Positions 7,064-7,279 of a DNA stretch of 7,279 nucleotides are shown piece after piece. The stretch is taken from NCBI GenBank assembly GCA_031422675.1, contig JANPMG010000003.1:1-7279 (forward strand), in the 5' to 3' direction. The notes under the pieces were generated by a model. That model was not told the origin of the DNA. It searched no databases and was given only the letters and a program-made list of their open reading frames with translations. The translations under genes and the position numbers were made by a program. Position 1 is the first letter of the stretch. Every line of letters begins with the position of its first letter. This stretch comes from JAENVU01 sp031422675 (GTDB taxonomy: Bacteria > Actinomycetota > Acidimicrobiia > IMCC26256 > JAENVU01).

Positions 7064-7279
7064 ATGAAGCGGATTGAGTACCGGACGTGCCCACTCTGTG
7101 AAGCGACGTGCGGATTGGAACTGCACCTCGACGACGACGAACTCACCTTGGTTCGCGGCGACAAGGAGGACGTGTTCAGTGCCGGGTTCCTCTGCCCCAA
7201 GGGAACCGCGCTCAAGCAGCTCGACGCGGATCCGGATCGGATCCGGACGCCGCAGATTCGGCGCGGCGACACCTGGCAC
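7064..7279 (+). CDS. Molybdopterin oxidoreductase, N-terminal 4Fe-4S domain (3' end outside the window)
   Basis: The frame runs from ATG 7064 to the window end without a stop (72 codons). It opens with CPLCEATCGLE and continues to LCPKG, giving the Cys9-x2-Cys12-x3-Cys16-x27-Cys44 pattern that binds the N-terminal [4Fe-4S] cluster in the formate dehydrogenase / nitrate reductase (DMSO reductase) superfamily. The Lys after the last Cys (CPKG) is the residue that relays electrons between the cluster and the pterin. There is no twin-arginine signal ahead of the first Cys, so the enzyme should be cytoplasmic. The catalytic domains lie outside the window, so substrate (formate, nitrate or other) cannot be told. 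The gene is divergent from the hydrolase, with 163 bases between the starts. Confidence 0.93.
   Translation, partial: MKRIEYRTCPLCEATCGLELHLDDDELTLVRGDKEDVFSAGFLCPKGTALKQLDADPDRIRTPQIRRGDTWH

Noticed and set aside
7231..7253. Clustered GGATCC/GGATCG repeats
   Set aside because: They lie within the molybdoenzyme coding frame (ADPDRIRTP region) and reflect codon use for Asp-Pro-Asp-Arg-Ile.
6901..7272. Long N-terminal extension of the metallo-hydrolase frame
   Set aside because: It covers the right repeat arm and lies antisense to the molybdoenzyme start; the family N terminus begins at GTG 6900.

Overview
This is a high-GC window with G/C-rich third codon positions, many GTG starts and overlapping GTGA/ATGA gene junctions. 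Several start codons sit a few bases from a TANNNT -10 box. Together this points to an actinobacterium. An Acidimicrobiia-like (Ilumatobacter-type) host is my best guess, from the look of the proteins only, with no search behind it. No rRNA, tRNA, CRISPR array, transposase or integrase is visible.

Layout. (1) Positions 1-441 hold the C-terminal part of an NAD(P)-dependent aldehyde dehydrogenase. (2) Positions 497-3716 form a tight three-gene operon on the + strand. It encodes two type IV prepilin-like proteins with class III signal sequences (PilV/PulI-like and PilW/PulJ-like) and a 700-residue membrane-anchored protein in the PilX/PulK position. The third protein carries an inserted beta-rich region with an eight-aspartate tract. 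The operon probably encodes the minor pilins of a pilus or type II-like secretion tip. (3) Positions 3718-6020 lie on the - strand: an amidase-signature hydrolase, then a carboxymuconolactone decarboxylase/AhpD-like protein translationally coupled to a 61-residue zinc-ribbon protein. The zinc-ribbon gene ends one base from the end of the pilin operon. (4) Positions 6175-6900 (- strand) encode a glyoxalase II-like metallo-beta-lactamase-fold hydrolase, bracketed by two 73-bp inverted repeats. (5) From 7064 the + strand carries the start of a molybdopterin oxidoreductase (4Fe-4S N-terminal domain), cut by the window end and divergent from the hydrolase.

How the genes relate. The pilin genes belong together. 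The CMD-like and zinc-ribbon genes belong together. The amidase, the hydrolase and the molybdoenzyme look like independent catabolic or housekeeping genes. The most unusual part is the intergenic DNA between 6020 and 7064: long inverted repeat arms, a further copy of their core near the amidase promoter, a 13-bp palindrome at the hydrolase start and a GC hairpin. A second intergenic block (4443-4560) has a 13-bp tandem repeat and a perfect 12-bp inverted repeat.
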